NCBI GenBank assembly: GCA_017311185.1
Contig: JAESUZ010005524.1
Location: 1-64,000 of the forward strand
From: Proteles cristata cristata
Taxonomy: Eukaryota; Chordata; Mammalia; Carnivora; Hyaenidae
Length of the DNA stretch: 64,000 nt
Reading direction: 5' to 3'
The notes under the pieces were generated by a model that was not told the DNA's origin, did not search any database, and worked only from the letters and a program-made list of their open reading frames with translations. Below are positions 10,201 to 24,774 of this stretch, piece by piece. Position 1 is the first letter of the stretch. Each line of letters begins with the position of its first letter. The position numbers and the translations under genes were made by a program.

Positions 10201-13200
10201 TTCTGTCTCTCCTCCAGGGGTGAGGGGCAGACGCAGCAGAGGGAGGTGCTCTAGCTCCTCTCCACGACCCTGATGGGAGGGCCAGGGAAGCAACAGAGGG
10301 TCGGTTAAGGCTCTGCAGAGCTCAGAGCTAGGTTTGGCTCAAAAACCCACAGTTAACTTGACTATTTCCTAGCACGGAAAGACGGGTACGATACATAGCT
10401 CAGTGGGGAAAAAAAGGCACAAAAAGTATGCACAGTTTTGACTAACTTCACACACACACATACACACACACGAGAGTTCAGAAAAACAAAGAACAGCCTC
10501 ATAACATTGGTTACCTTAAAGACTGGGTTTGGGATGCTTTAAATGCTTTTTATTTGTATTTCCCAGTATGAACACATACTGGTGTTTTAACTTAAAAATA
10601 AAGCAAACTACTTTTAATTTTTAAAAAACTACCTATGATGATCAAACTAAGTCCCGTCTGAATACATTTTTTTTCCTCGTAGATCAACTTTTACAGCTTT
10701 ACTCCTATCAACATCAACTGTGAAGCAGATCTCTCTCCTGAAGGGGGCTGCGGTCCGTCTGGGGGCGGGGCTGTCCCTGAGGATGCTCTGAGGACCTGGC
10801 GGGAGGACCTCGCAGCCCGCAGCCGGTCGGGGGGGAGGGGGGGGGCTTGGGGAGACGGAGGCACTCCGGCCAGGCCCTGAGAACGCTCTGCATGCTCACA
10901 AGCTTTCTCACTGGAGTTAGACGCTCTGGGAACTGAGTGCATGAGGTCTGGAAAACCTCCAAAGAACAGTGGGAAATGAAAATGTACAGGAGAATAAAAA
11001 CCTGTTCACAAAAAGATTCACTGCTTAGTACAAGTCAGCAAACTAGTAATGTGTGCAGTCATGCATCGCTGACTCCACTACGGGGCCATAATCTCTTGCA
11101 ATTTTGATTTCATCTAAACTCTGATACCACAGTTGGACAAAGGGGAAAAGACATGCTTTACACCAGAATCAATATGGAGCCTATGGCCTTGGGCCACGAA
11201 GGTGACAGCTTCTCTTCCAACCACGTTTGGTCCCGAGTACACAGTCCCTGGTGTCAGCTGGATCCATGTGGCGAGGATCAGGGAATTACATGCTGCACAC
11301 CCAGATCAAATGAGGGAATGTGGGCAAGTGCAGGAATCATCTGTGCCGCAGTTTCCTCATTACAGAGACCATTACAATGTCTTCTCGATTGAGATCATAG
11401 ATGCCACAGTACTTTATAAAAAGATCTATATAATGGTAACATTCATATTGTCTAAATGAACAATAAACATTTAAAATCTGTGTATCAAATTAAAGGCAAG
11501 TTCAGCCCATTCTAATGTGCCCCACCCTCATCCCCTCCAGACGCTCAAGGGGAGAGGGAAAGGAAGCGGCCAGACCTGGACACACAGCTAGACCCTGGTA
11601 CTTCTACTGCAGCACTTCATCCAGGTAACAGCCTCAGCAAGCAGGTAAGAGCTGAGCTCACCGTGTCACTAAGTGACAGAACCAAGTCTGTGTGATTCCA
11701 AAGCCCGTGGTGACATGGCAGAAAATGATCTAAAAATCTTTTCCCCCAACTGTTGAAAATATCACCTGTGATATAAAAAATTAACTTGTACTTGACTGTC
11801 TGCAGGCCCAGTTTCCACAATGTAGTCGGAACTTTCCTTGCGGAGGCACTTCCTCCAACAGGCACTCCAAGCTCCCGCAGAGATGGGGTCACCGGTTACA
11901 GACTGTTTTAATGGAAACTCAAGAACATCTAAATTTGGTTTCTAATGTTTTGTTTAAGTAGACTCCACGCCCAACGTGCAGCTCAAACGCATGACCTTGA
12001 GATTAATAGTCACACACACCATTGACTGAGCCAGCCAGGGGCCCCTTTTAAGATCAAATAAATTAAATCTAGAAATGAAGAGAATGGAGCTAAAATTATT
12101 AGATTTTATTCTTTCTTCTTCTTCATTAGAAAAACCAAACTGACTCCACAAGTACAATACTCACAGGGGTATCTCCTGTCTTCTGTCCCTTGGTTTTAGG
12201 CGACGGACCAGCAGTCACGGAGGATGGGCTCTGTGCAGAGCTGGGCTCAGGCAACCTCTTGTCCTTTCCGGAAGCTGGCTGCAGGGACAATGCAGGGGGT
12301 GGAGAAGCAAGTTCAGTAACCCAAAAGCTTGCCCACCTTCTGTCTTTACTAAAGTGTTCTCCACATTTGATTGGACACATTTCTTTTTTTGCTTATTATA
12401 AATTCTTATTTTATAAATAAAATGGACCATTTTATTGTATCTGGATGAAACACTGACCTTTTTCTTTTTCTGTTCATCTAGAATGTGTTCTGTCACTCTT
12501 TGGACAATTTCATCAATACTCAATCCTGACAGCAAGTTCTTGTTCTTGTTTCGTACTTTTTTAATAAAACCAGCAAGCTCGGTGCTAAAAAGACCAAGTG
12601 GAGATAAATGACAAAAGAAAGTCAAAGTTTTCTACTGTGAAGAAATATTGTGTGCCGATATTAACCCAACAGCTAAACGAAACAAACCAAATACATGCAA
12701 ATGAAATAAATTTGTAAACAATAGCAACGGTATATAAAAGCAGCTGGATCACTCTTTCTAAGTAGTTATGGAAATTCCAATACTTCTAAATATTTATTTA
12801 ACTAGAATGTCAAAATAACAGTGTATCACTAGATTTACTTGACATACCCATCTCTACCTAGAAACCTGACTTCGTATAGCATGGGTGTATTGTAGATTTA
12901 TGCCACATCACTGACTGATCAGAAAACATTGGTTCTGACTTGAAATCAATAAACTCTCTTTCTATCTGAGAGGAAATCAGATTTGCTGACTATCTTCCTT
13001 AAAAAAATCTGACAAGGTTTTCAAAGCCTGAATTTCTCACAAGTACCAGTGGATGGAATTAAACCATTAATCAACAGGAACCTGATATTTGCAGCACTAA
13101 TACCTCAAGTGTCTTAACTTTCAGAAAATTAGGATGCGTTTCTATTCAGTGGTTTAAACATTCCCAAATTTAGTCAGGATTGCAAACAATTTATTTCTAA

Positions 13201-16200
13201 GGTATTTTCGGTAATTATAACTTGAATATTTTTACAATTGGCATGGGAACTGCTATTGAGAAAACTTACAATGTTTCTCAAACTTAGTCAGGGCTAAATA
13301 TGCCCAAGTGCACATATCTATTTTCAAATAAGCAGGGCTCCGCCAACAGATGTAAAACATTAATTCTAGTCAATCATAATTTAACCACTATTTTGTTTCA
13401 AAAGTATAATTTCAAAACCTGTAACTAAGATCATATCAAAGACAGAAGTAACATGACACAGAGGGTCACCCAAGGATGTGCCCTCCTCTCTTCCTAGCTG
13501 CATCCCAGAGACACTGCCTTCCCTTCTCTCCTGGCTGAGACAAGGAATATGTGTCCTCTTTCATACCAAGCTGGAGAGCAAGGCCAGAGGCTGGAGGTGG
13601 AAACCCCGGCTGGCTGCTACAGCAGCGCTCCGACGCTCACAGGACCCTCTGTAACACACCCACAGCCCCGATTCACTAACAGATTACATCTAGTCTTTCC
13701 ATCCTCACACCTCTAACAAATCAGAGGTGTCTAGCAAAGTCGAAGTTGCTGCCACTTTCTTTACTATGTGGTATCTCTTCCCCTAAATAATTTAAACTAA
13801 TGATTTGCAGGGTTTTTTCCCCCCTATTTTGACAGAGACAGAGAGAGAGAGAGGTAGAGAAAGAGAAAAGACAGCAGGGGAGGGGGCAGGGAGAGAGAGG
13901 CAGACAGAATCCCAAGCAGGCTCTACAGCTGTCAGTACAGAGCTCCACATGAGGATCCAACTCACAAACTGTGAGATCATGACCTGAGCTGAAACCAAGT
14001 GTCCGATGCTTAACCAACAGGAGCCGCCCAGGCACCCCTGCAGCTTTGTTCTTCACTTAGGGATTCCCTAACTAGGACTGGAGCAGGTTACTGACCTCAC
14101 CAAATCTAAGCAAACTGCCCCGGTTCTGATGAGTGTGGAATGACCAGTGTTAGTGTTTTCAATCTAGTTACGCACACTGAAAGGTCTGTTTGAAAACGCT
14201 CACCTCTATGTTTACGAAAAAGGGAAGAAATGAAGCACCTGTCTTTCTGAATAAAACAATTATGGAGTTGCTTCCACTTTAGCCCCTAATTGGCCAAAAT
14301 GTTATCTGATCAGGAAACCTCAGTTCAATAAGGTATTTAACAGAGTCACACACCATTTATATCCATACCTGCTGTAACATGGGAATACCACTGACAGGTG
14401 CTCAATAATACTATTGAACGGCTTTTTTGGAGACTGGCTTGACCGAGTAGCACGTCCTGGTAGCTTCTGATCTGCCACAAGACTTTGTTTTGGCAGAGTT
14501 TCCTGGCCTGTACTCTTACACTCTGGCCACGGAGCGACTTCGGGTTGACAGAAGAGCGATCCTGACCGTGGGGGAGAAGTCCCCACAGGGCCATCGCTGG
14601 CAGAGACCAGACTTGAATCCTTGGGACCTGTCGTGTGGTTTCCAGGCCCATGGCCTGCAGAAGCGGCGGCCGTGGTGGTTCCATGATCATCTTGGCTTGA
14701 AGACTCAGGAGGTAACTGAGGGGGAATCTAGGAAGAACACACCACAGTCACTGGATCACTAAGAGAAACATCTGTGGACAAAGACTGACGAGGAAGCGTC
14801 ACTATAATAACCCTGGGTGCTCAAGCACATGGGAAACTTGAATCCAAAAATTTAAATGGTTTTTGTTTTTAAAAAACTGCTGGTCACCTCCTCTTTAAAA
14901 TGAGCTCTCCTGGGCCCTACACTACTGGCCTCCCTCTCCCTCTCTGGAACTCCCTCCCAGCTCTCCGTGCAGTGTTTATGCCTATTTGTGCCTTAATGTG
15001 GACGCTCCTTATGATGCTGTTGGGGGAGGGGGTGAATCTCTACTCCCTGCTACACTCTCTCCCCAGGACACCTCACATTCTGTGATGCCTCAGACACTGT
15101 GCTAGGTACTGATAATGCCCACTTTTTACAAGATCCTAGTCTAGAATATTTGCCTGAGACTCAAACCTGCAAATCCAAACTCCCTAATTAGGCAAATCTA
15201 CTGGGTGATTCCAAGGCCACTTGAACTCAGTGTCTTCAAAATTTGGCTCAGCTTGGTCCCGAACCTTGCTCTCCCTCAAGACCCACTACCACTCTCTGAC
15301 CCACAACATGGCTAGTGACAGTGAGCCCCTCTCTCACTTCATACTGTGGACAAGCGGACAGTCATTAGGATCAGAGCTGAGTCTCTCCTTACTTGAAACC
15401 TACAGTGGCTTCTTAGTGACCTCAGGAAAAGTCAAACTGCTAAACACACCTTACAGGGTAAGCCTCCCATCATTCTGGCTCCTAGGTACTTTTCTAATAT
15501 TTCTCACCAAAGCTCCCCCCTGTCATACTGGGCTTCTTTTATATCCATGAAAGGAGTGTTCTCTATTTTCCTAGCCTCCAAATATGCTGTTCCTTCCATT
15601 TGAACACTCCGACCCTCCAAATATCACACCATCAAACACCTCCTCAAACACACACCCATGTCTTCCTTTTGCCTGGTTAATTCCTATTCCAGATCTCTGG
15701 CTCACAGAGACCTCCAACAGGGATCTTCTGCTGAGGTCTGGACCTCTTCGTCAGGTTACTGCCTCCTAATTTATGCTGCTATAGCGTTTTACGCTCCCAC
15801 GAAAAACCTTGGCACACGTTACTTATAATTACGGGCTTAACATCTCTCTTTTCCCAAACCCATATGTCCTTTGAGTGAAGAGACCACATCTAATCTTGAT
15901 CACCACTAAATACCCAATGAATGAATGCGGGAGAAATGACACACAAAGCTAATACTTTTTAGGGTAATATTTATTACTCAAGTTCCTGGCACTCTATGAG
16001 TTCCCAAGTTTTGGATATTAAGATTTTTTGGTATATTTATAAAATTACAGAAGCTAGAACTAAAAGTTAATAGTGAATATTCTGTTGAGATCTCACATTT
16101 TTTCCCTTCCATTCTGCCACGAAAGCTTGGAAACACTATAAATGATACGTGAGATTTAATTCTACATAAAGATCTACTTCTTACTCAGTTCAATGGAGAG

Positions 16201-19200
16201 AAAAATGTTTTTCTATGGAGAGAAGAAACTGGGTCTCAATAGAATATTTTTCTCAGTTCAAGGTGGCTAAACTTGTTTAAAAACATTTTTGGCAGATTGA
16301 AACCACAAGCTGAATGCTTACTGTGCAAAGTCCTGGCGAGCAGAAGACTTTCCAGATCAGGCTTCTGTCCGTAGGGAGCCTGTCACCTGCGTTAAGGAGA
16401 CTGAGTGCATGTGACAGAAGGGCTACAAGGGTGAGGGGGCAAATGAGGGCTGCCTTGACCAGGCTTTGAGGTGCCGCCTAGGCAAAGGTCTGGCAATAGC
16501 AGGAAGGTGCAAATCAGGAGCTACGAAAACAGTCTCCTTATAGCAGACTACTTCACCAGCAGGTTTAATGTTGTGCCAAAATATTTTGAAACCACCTCTA
16601 ATCTCAGTCCTTTAAATTCTTACACTCTGATCTCCTCTGGGCTTAACTCATTTTCACATTGGCTGACATGTGCTCTGTGTCTAAATAAGCAGAATGTACC
16701 CCCAGAAGACAATAAAGTGATACCTGGTGTAGCCATACTTTAAAGTCCACAATATCAAATTAACATCTTTCTTTATTGTGCTGCATAGTTTAAAATACAA
16801 AGACTGGAGTGCCTGGGTGGCTCAGTCGGTTGAGTGTCCGACTTTAGCTCAGGTCATGGTCTCACAGTTCAGGGGTTCGAGCCCCACATCAGGCTCTGTC
16901 CTGACAGCTCAGAGCCTGGAACCTGCTTCGGATTCTGTGTCTCCCTCTCTCTCTCTGACCCTCCCCCACTCGTGTTCTGTGTGTCTTCCCCCCCAAAAAA
17001 TAAATTAACGTTAAAATAAATTTTTTTTAAATACAGAGACAGGTTTGGCAATCACTATTATTCCAAAGATTTATCAGCAAATACCTCAAAATAGCAGTAA
17101 AATATGAGACTTAACCAGCAAAATGTCTGCCTGTCTCAGGCACAGCACTCTGTACTCTCTATTTGATGAGGAAGCAGATCTTAATTTTGGTCTTATGCCC
17201 CCAAATATCTAGTAATAAGACTGCCTCCGAGGTGGTATCGATAGAGACAGCTAGTCTAAATCACAGGCACCTGCTCCTCCTGGATTATTCGTTCAAATGC
17301 AGAAAACACACACCGGCATTCAGAAAAGAAAGACGTACCAACCTTATGTTCACTTCAGTCTTGTCCTTAGACACTGATTTAGAAAGACTCCTCTTCCATT
17401 TATATAAGAATGTTTATTATAAAGCTTGAAATGTTAACCAGTAGCACCAATAATGAAAACATTAAGGCAATTATTAATCCACCTCATTCCTGCTCCCAGA
17501 ATACAAACAATAAAAAACTACTTTGGCCACATAAGGAAGAAACTGTGGTGACAGAAAGATGTGACAGACTTACTGTGTTACAGACAGGAAGTGAAAGGTC
17601 AGGAATCTGCACTCTAGAAAGTTCACTGAGCCAAGAGCCATTTTTAATTGCCTTAATTTGTTCTTCAAATTGAGACTGTAGGTAGAACGAAAAGTGTTAA
17701 ATTTTTCTAATAAATTCCCAGGGAAAATCACAATCGTCAATTAATACTTTTTTCCTTACTATATATATCTAGAAGTGGTCAACAATTTTCCAGGGAATAT
17801 AATGGAGATGCAAAGTATCAGAACAATTGTTTCTTGTAAGGAAAGAAACTCAAAATGAGACCTCATTAATTGCAATGTACTACAGCCTTATCAAATAAAG
17901 CCTCTCTAATCTTAACAATGAAGGGCAGAGTTTAAGACCGTTAATTAAGAAAACAGCATTACTTTCAGGATAAACTCTTCTTAATAATTACAACAAAAAA
18001 TATGTATGATTTTTTTTTTTAAATTTTTTTTTTTTAAATGTTTTATTTATTTCTAGGAGAGAGAGAGAGAGACAGCATGAGCAGGGGAGGGTCAGAGGGA
18101 GAGGGAGTCACAGACTGAAACAGGCTCCAGGCTCCGAGCTGGCAGTCAGCACAGAGCCCGACGCGGGGCTCGAACCCACGAACCGCGAGATCATGACCCA
18201 AGCGAAAGTCGGACGCTTAACCGACTAAGCCACCCAGGCGCCCCAAAATATGTATGATCTTTAACAGCTCAAAAAAGAAAGAGTTTCAATGACACGAGCC
18301 TCTCCTGAGAACTATAATCATCTTCTAGGTTTTGACAGAAAATATTTTGTAACTTACTTTTGCTTTCTCAATTTCCTTTCCAACCTTACAAAGAAATGAT
18401 TCCCATGAAAGTACATCAGACTCCATATCAGGATATGCTTCAGAATCACTGAAAAAGTAGAAAACCATGAAATTGTTTAATGTCTACTTTAGGAATGTTT
18501 TAAAAGTTAAAAGCACTGAAGTGTAAATGACAACATTTAAACGTGACAGAAAGATGTATTTCACATGATTACACACACCAAAGAGTATTTTTAAAGAATT
18601 ATGTATCTTACAGACTCACCACTAGAAATAATTTGGGAAATCTTAATTACTGATCTAAGCAAACCCCCCCCAAGCTGGTGGACAGAGAGCAAATATTCTC
18701 CTAAATTTTAATTTCTTTCCCTAAATTTGAAGATTTGACCATTTTTCATGTAACATCTTGTGTTTAACATAAAAGGGTGCTTTTACATTAAGAAAAACAT
18801 TAAAAGGCAGCCTGGAACACTTGAAACATTCCAATAAAAGGTATATCCTTATTGTAAAATAAAGGGCGGGGCCTGACAGACCGTCGTTAAGTTTATACCT
18901 CAGCACCTTTACTGACAGTGACAAGCTTTCCAACTCCTAACTGGGAAGACGGAGAACACTATCAATCTGTGATTGTGTCAGTTCTCTTGACACATCTTTT
19001 TAAGTTTATTTTGAGAGGGAAAGAGAGTGGGAGAGAACAAGCAACATGCGTGAACGGGGACGTGTCAGAGGCAGAGGGAGAGAGAGACAATGCCAAGCAG
19101 GCTCCTTACTGTTGATGGAGAGCCTGAGGTGGGGCTCGATCTCACAAACCTTGAGATCTTGACCTGAGCTGAAATTAAGAGCCAGGCACTTAACCAACTG

Positions 19201-22200
19201 AGCGCCCGACTGAGCGCCCGGTTTTCTTTTTACATCTTAAGGAAAACCCAGGACATTTCCTTTTACTATCCTTTGGTGGAACGGGAGACTCAACACGGCA
19301 TCCCTGTGAAAGAAGCTACGTGTCCTATGAGCTTTAATTAAGGAAGTTGACAAAAGGAGGTCTAAGATCTCCGTTTCTCAGAAGCGCCACAGTGCACGAG
19401 AACCAAACGCTGGCCTTTGAGAGCCCCCGGGCCTCCACTTCAGCTGCACTAGTCTTATAACCCGAATCAGCGTCCTGGTTTTCGTCTCTTTAGAAAGGTT
19501 CTCTCATGTGAAAAAAAAACCTAAATCTTAAAAAATGTATAACTAACTACACATTCAAACTTTTTCCATGACCCACAGAACCTTTGGCTCGACACCACGG
19601 GTTTGAAATGTAAGGCAAAAAGCAGAGGGAAGGATGGAAAACCTAACTGTGGAATGATAAAAAGACCAGATGAAAAATAATCCTTTGTGTGAAAATCCAC
19701 ACAGAAAAGTGCTAGAGACTAGACTGAGGAAGACCCTCTAGAATTCCCAGGTAAACCTTATTCCTAAAACAAAGCCAAACAAACAAAAACAAGATTATGG
19801 AAAAGTTGAAAAAATGACTATCAGTGAGTATCTTTTGAAGTGACATTTCCGTACTCTACCACAAAGACTGTTAAGTGATTGTTCTTTCAGAAGGTAATTG
19901 TTTAAAAAGCTTGAAAATGTGATGCTCATTCCAGAAATTTATTGCATCGAAATGATTAATGTGCATAAAAATGGAACAAGGAAACTCACAGAAATGCAGC
20001 TTTTATTAATGGAGTGTGCAAAAACCCAACTACACACCACCACAGAGGGGGTTCACTAATCATAACACATTTGTTGCTGGAATACTACTCAACTTTTCCA
20101 AATTAGATTACAGGAATGTCATAACGGATATGAAAGGAAGTTTTCTTTATATTACTTAGTTGTGTATATATATATATATGTATTTAATTATATAAAAATT
20201 TTCTTTTTTCCAAATACTTAATGGTTTCTTCCAAATTCCAAAGTAGTTACATATCAATTAAGAATTATGGATAATCAGGGGAGTCTGGGTGGCTCAGCTG
20301 GTTTTGCATCTGACTCCTGATTTTGGCTCAGGTCATGATCTCATGGTTCGTGGGACTAAGCCCTACATCAGGCTCTGTGCTGACACTGTGGAGCCTGCTT
20401 GGGATTCTGTCTCTCTCCCTCTGTCTCTGCTCCTCCCCCACTCTTTCTTTCAAAAATAAATAAACATTAAAAAAAAGAATTATGGATAATTTGAATCAGT
20501 GTGGTTTGTATATTTTGATTTTTCTACAACTGAACATGTATTGATGTATAACTATTAAAAACACAATGGTCCTGAATAATATAAACATGTTTTTGTCAAA
20601 GCAGCTCTAATGTGGACTTGCTACATGACACACCGGAAAGAACCCTGGGACCCCACACAGTACCTGCTCAGGGGCTTCAGGTACCTCAGATACGCTTCTG
20701 CTTGTGATTCCAGGATCTGTAATTTGTACACTTCCGTCTCCTTCCAGTTTTCAAGCACAGATACCTACCATTAGATTAGATAACAGTGAAGTATTTTCAG
20801 AAAGTGAAAAACCGTTTTAAGGTTGTTAAACTGTAAACATTCTAAGCTGCTTTCAAGTTTCTTCCTTAAATGACAGATGATGACAGAATCACGAGAACCT
20901 TATGATGTGGTAATTTCACACAAGTGAACATGAATTAAAGAAAACTTGTGGATTTGAAAACAGAATAACATAATGACAGGAAAATTATTTTACCTTACAG
21001 AGTACTTTTCTCAGATACTGACCTTTCCACAGGGCTCACTGCATAAGCCATGTCCCGGCATGGAACCAGGCTCCCGGCATGTATACCCTCAGGAGCGGTA
21101 TCTGAGCTCCTGTCCCTGGTAAGCAGAGGGCCGGGGGCCCGCACAAGTACCCCCAGGCAGCACGCTATCAAATTCAAAGGCCTCAGAGAAGTTGTTCTCT
21201 GTATGAGCTTCAAGAGCCTCTGGATTCATAGCAGCACTCTCCACAATAGCTAAAACATGGAAAGAGCCTAAGTGTCCATCAACAGATGAATGGATCAAGA
21301 AGATGTGGTTTATCTATACCATGGAATACTACATGGCAATGAGAAACAATGACATCTGGCCATGTGTAGCAACGTGGATGGAACCTGAGGGTGTTATGCT
21401 GAGCGAAATAAGTCAGGCAGAGAAGGACAAATATCATATGTTTGCACGTATAGGAGGATTAGGAGGAACGTAACTGAGGAACAAGGGGGAGAAGAAGAGG
21501 GGAAATGGTGGGGGAAAGGGAGAGAGGCAAACCATGAGAGACTCTTGAATGCTGACAAAACCTGAGGACTGATGGATGTGGGGGGAGTGGGGATGGGCAG
21601 GGAGGAGGACACTTGTGGGGATGAGCACTGAGTGTTATGTGGAAACTAATTTGACAATAAACTATTCGTAAAAAAAAAAAAAAAAAAAAAAAGAGCCTCT
21701 GGGGCATGTTTTTAAAAATTTAGACTCTGGTTTTCCCACAAGCCTACGGGACATTTTTGTAAGAGGCACTGCAAGAAATATAGAATTGCTTTCTTTTAAT
21801 ACAGGGGTCAGTAAGCTTCATGGGGCCCAACCGGGCAGACAGGCTGGCCGAATGGTGGTAAATGGGACCTGAACAAGCTCATAAATGTACATGCAGGCAC
21901 AGGACTCACAGTATACTGGCACTTGGGCTTTTCTTCCCCCATCCTTTCCTTAGAAACAGCTGCACAGTCAGTATTTAATCAAAAGCCCCAAGTCTGTGGA
22001 CTATATAAGCTAAGTCTTTTTTTTTAATTTCCCAGAATAATCATAGATATATATATATATCAACAAATAATATTTCTTCTCAATTGAGAAAACAAAAACA
22101 ACGGTATTTTGGGAACTAAATAAAATACAGCCAGAGATCATTATTTTGATTTTTTTCTCAGTAATGTCTCAAGTAATATGTGGACACTGGTATATATTCT

Positions 22201-24730
22201 TGTGAGGAAAGAGGAGAGCATTTTCTTCTTCTTTGTTTTGAGAGTATATCCTTAGTGAATGGAGTAATTTCAAGTTCGTCTTCTAGTATTGGCTCTTAGG
22301 TTTTATGTTTGGCTACTTCATGGCATATCACTTGATCTCCGATAATGAAGACATTTTAAGTGTACAGCATGGAAAATTACTGAATTACAAAAATAAGGAA
22401 AGCAGACTGCAAAATGTGGTGTTCACTATGAGTACAGCTGTGTAATAAAATGTAAGCACATGGGTTAAACATTAAAAAGTGACAGGCATGGAAAAAGCAG
22501 CTATTTCTGGGAGACAGGATTATGGTGATAGGCCATCCGTCAGACTCCATACTTTTCAGCTGCGTTGTTATGTCTCATATGTAATTCCGCACAAAGCGAA
22601 CAATTTTGCCGTATCTGTCCGTCACTGAAATGTCCTGGACTCACCTCTGCAGCCACCGCTCTTTGAAGACTCTCTTCATAATTCTCTTTCCCTTTCTTTA
22701 TACACTCCTCTATTTTCATTTTCTCATTTGTAAATGTATCACTGCAAATATTAATGAGAAAAAACTTCTTGAAAAAAAAAATAGTGAGATAACCAAAGGC
22801 TTAAGCCATGTTAGCTTTGAAATCATGACATCGAATGACTTAGATAACTTCTTGCCTAGTGTCTGACACATAGATTCACTCATATGTGCTTTTTATGCTT
22901 CACAAATGATCAAAGAAACTTATAAAATTAAAAGTGAGTGTTTGGTGGAAATGCTGTGAAGCTGGGTCATCCCTTTTATGAGGGCAGGTGGACTATAATG
23001 TATCTGGCTATAGAACACCCCTCATCCTTCCAGTCAGGAAATTCTCTTTTGACACACATTACAAGGAAATCACCCAAAGGAAAAAAGTGATCTATACAAA
23101 GTTATCCTGGCAATATAAGAGCTAACAACAAAAAAAAAGTCCACGATATATAAAAACATTATTTCCATTAATAAAGGTTAAAACTTTTTACAGGTTCGTA
23201 ATAAAAATTGTTAATAAACTTAAAATTGTAGAACAGCTACCACCATAATAAAGTTGAGATTGTTATCTTAAGTAACACAAAAGAAAAGTTCTGAAAATAC
23301 ATTTTTAGGGGCACCTGGGTGACTCAGTTCGTTAAGCATCTGATTCTTTATTTTGGCTCGGGTTATGCACTTGCTGTACGTGAGACTGAGCTCCACAATG
23401 AGCTCAGTGCAGAGTCAGGAACCTGTTGGGATTCCAGCTCTCCCCCCACCCCACCCTTCAAAATAAATAAATAAATAAACAAAAATAGATACATATAATC
23501 TTTTTTACGACATACACATTTTTAGTTTCAGAAGACTTCAAAGGAAAAGAACAGTGAATCAACAATAATAAATTCAGGGTTAAAAACATTTTTTTTAAAT
23601 GTTTATTTTGAGAGAGCGCACGAGTAGGGGAGGGACACAGGAGGGGAGACACAGAATCTGAAACAGCTCCAGGCTCTGAGCTGGGTCTCAAACCAACGAA
23701 CTGCCTAAGTCAGACGTTTAACCGACTGAGCTACCCAGGTGCTCCGAATAAATTCAGGATTTTTATACTGACAATGTAAAATAAAAATAGAAGGAACACT
23801 ATAAAATAAAAATACTCAAGGAATAAATTTATTTAAATATTAAAGAATAAAACAGAAACAGAAATAAGAGACACATAATTATTTAAAAGAAACAGACAAG
23901 CCACAACAATAGATTTAGAAGCCTACTGTGCTGATGCCTCTGGTATTATTAAAAGTATAAGATGACAGTAAAATTAAATTTAAGCTTAATTTGCCTGATT
24001 TCAAGGGACTGATCCAGAAGTAATTCATGTTCCTTATCCTTCCCATCATTTTTCTGGGTATACCTATGAAAGAAAATCACCAAATTTTGATTAATTTTCA
24101 AGGGTATTTAAAAACACAATCCCACATCGTAAATTCTACTTATCTTGAAATATTTGTAAACCTCTACATTTTTATTTCATTTCTATTATCTTCTAAATAG
24201 GCAAAGAATCTGGGTCATTTTCCTTTTACCTTTCTGCCTAGAGGACAGAAACCTTTTCTTCACCCTAGGTCATATGATTGCAGTATAGACCACACTCTAT
24301 CTCAATTCACTTCAAGGAGTGCCTCCAGGTGATTCTACATGACCCAGAGGAGTATAGGTGCTGTCAGTCATCAATGGTATAACCAGTGGATCTCATTCAA
24401 AATGGAAACAGCCTTCTCATCTTTAAAGTGGGACTTATAGGGACACCTGGGTGGCTCAGGTGGTTAAATGTACGACTTCCACTCAGGTCATGATCTCATG
24501 GTTCATGAGTTTGAGCCCTGCATTGGGCTCTGCACTGAGGGCTTAGAGCCTGGAGCCTGCTGCACATTCTGTGTGTGTGTCTCTCTCTGCCACTACCCCA
24601 CTTTCACTCTGTCTCTCTCTCAAAAATAAATACAGCCTAGTTAACACACACACATATCCAGTCTGATAACCTGCAAAACAAAGTGTAAATCTTTTTTTAT
24701 TTTAATAAAAACATTTTTTTAATCTTTATT

Positions 24731-24774
<44 letters not shown>

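Noticed and set aside
14346..14690. 114-codon minus-strand frame over the 14369-14727 exon
   Set aside because: Wrong frame: only the frame starting IPPQLPPES joins both neighbouring TTC3 exons in phase.
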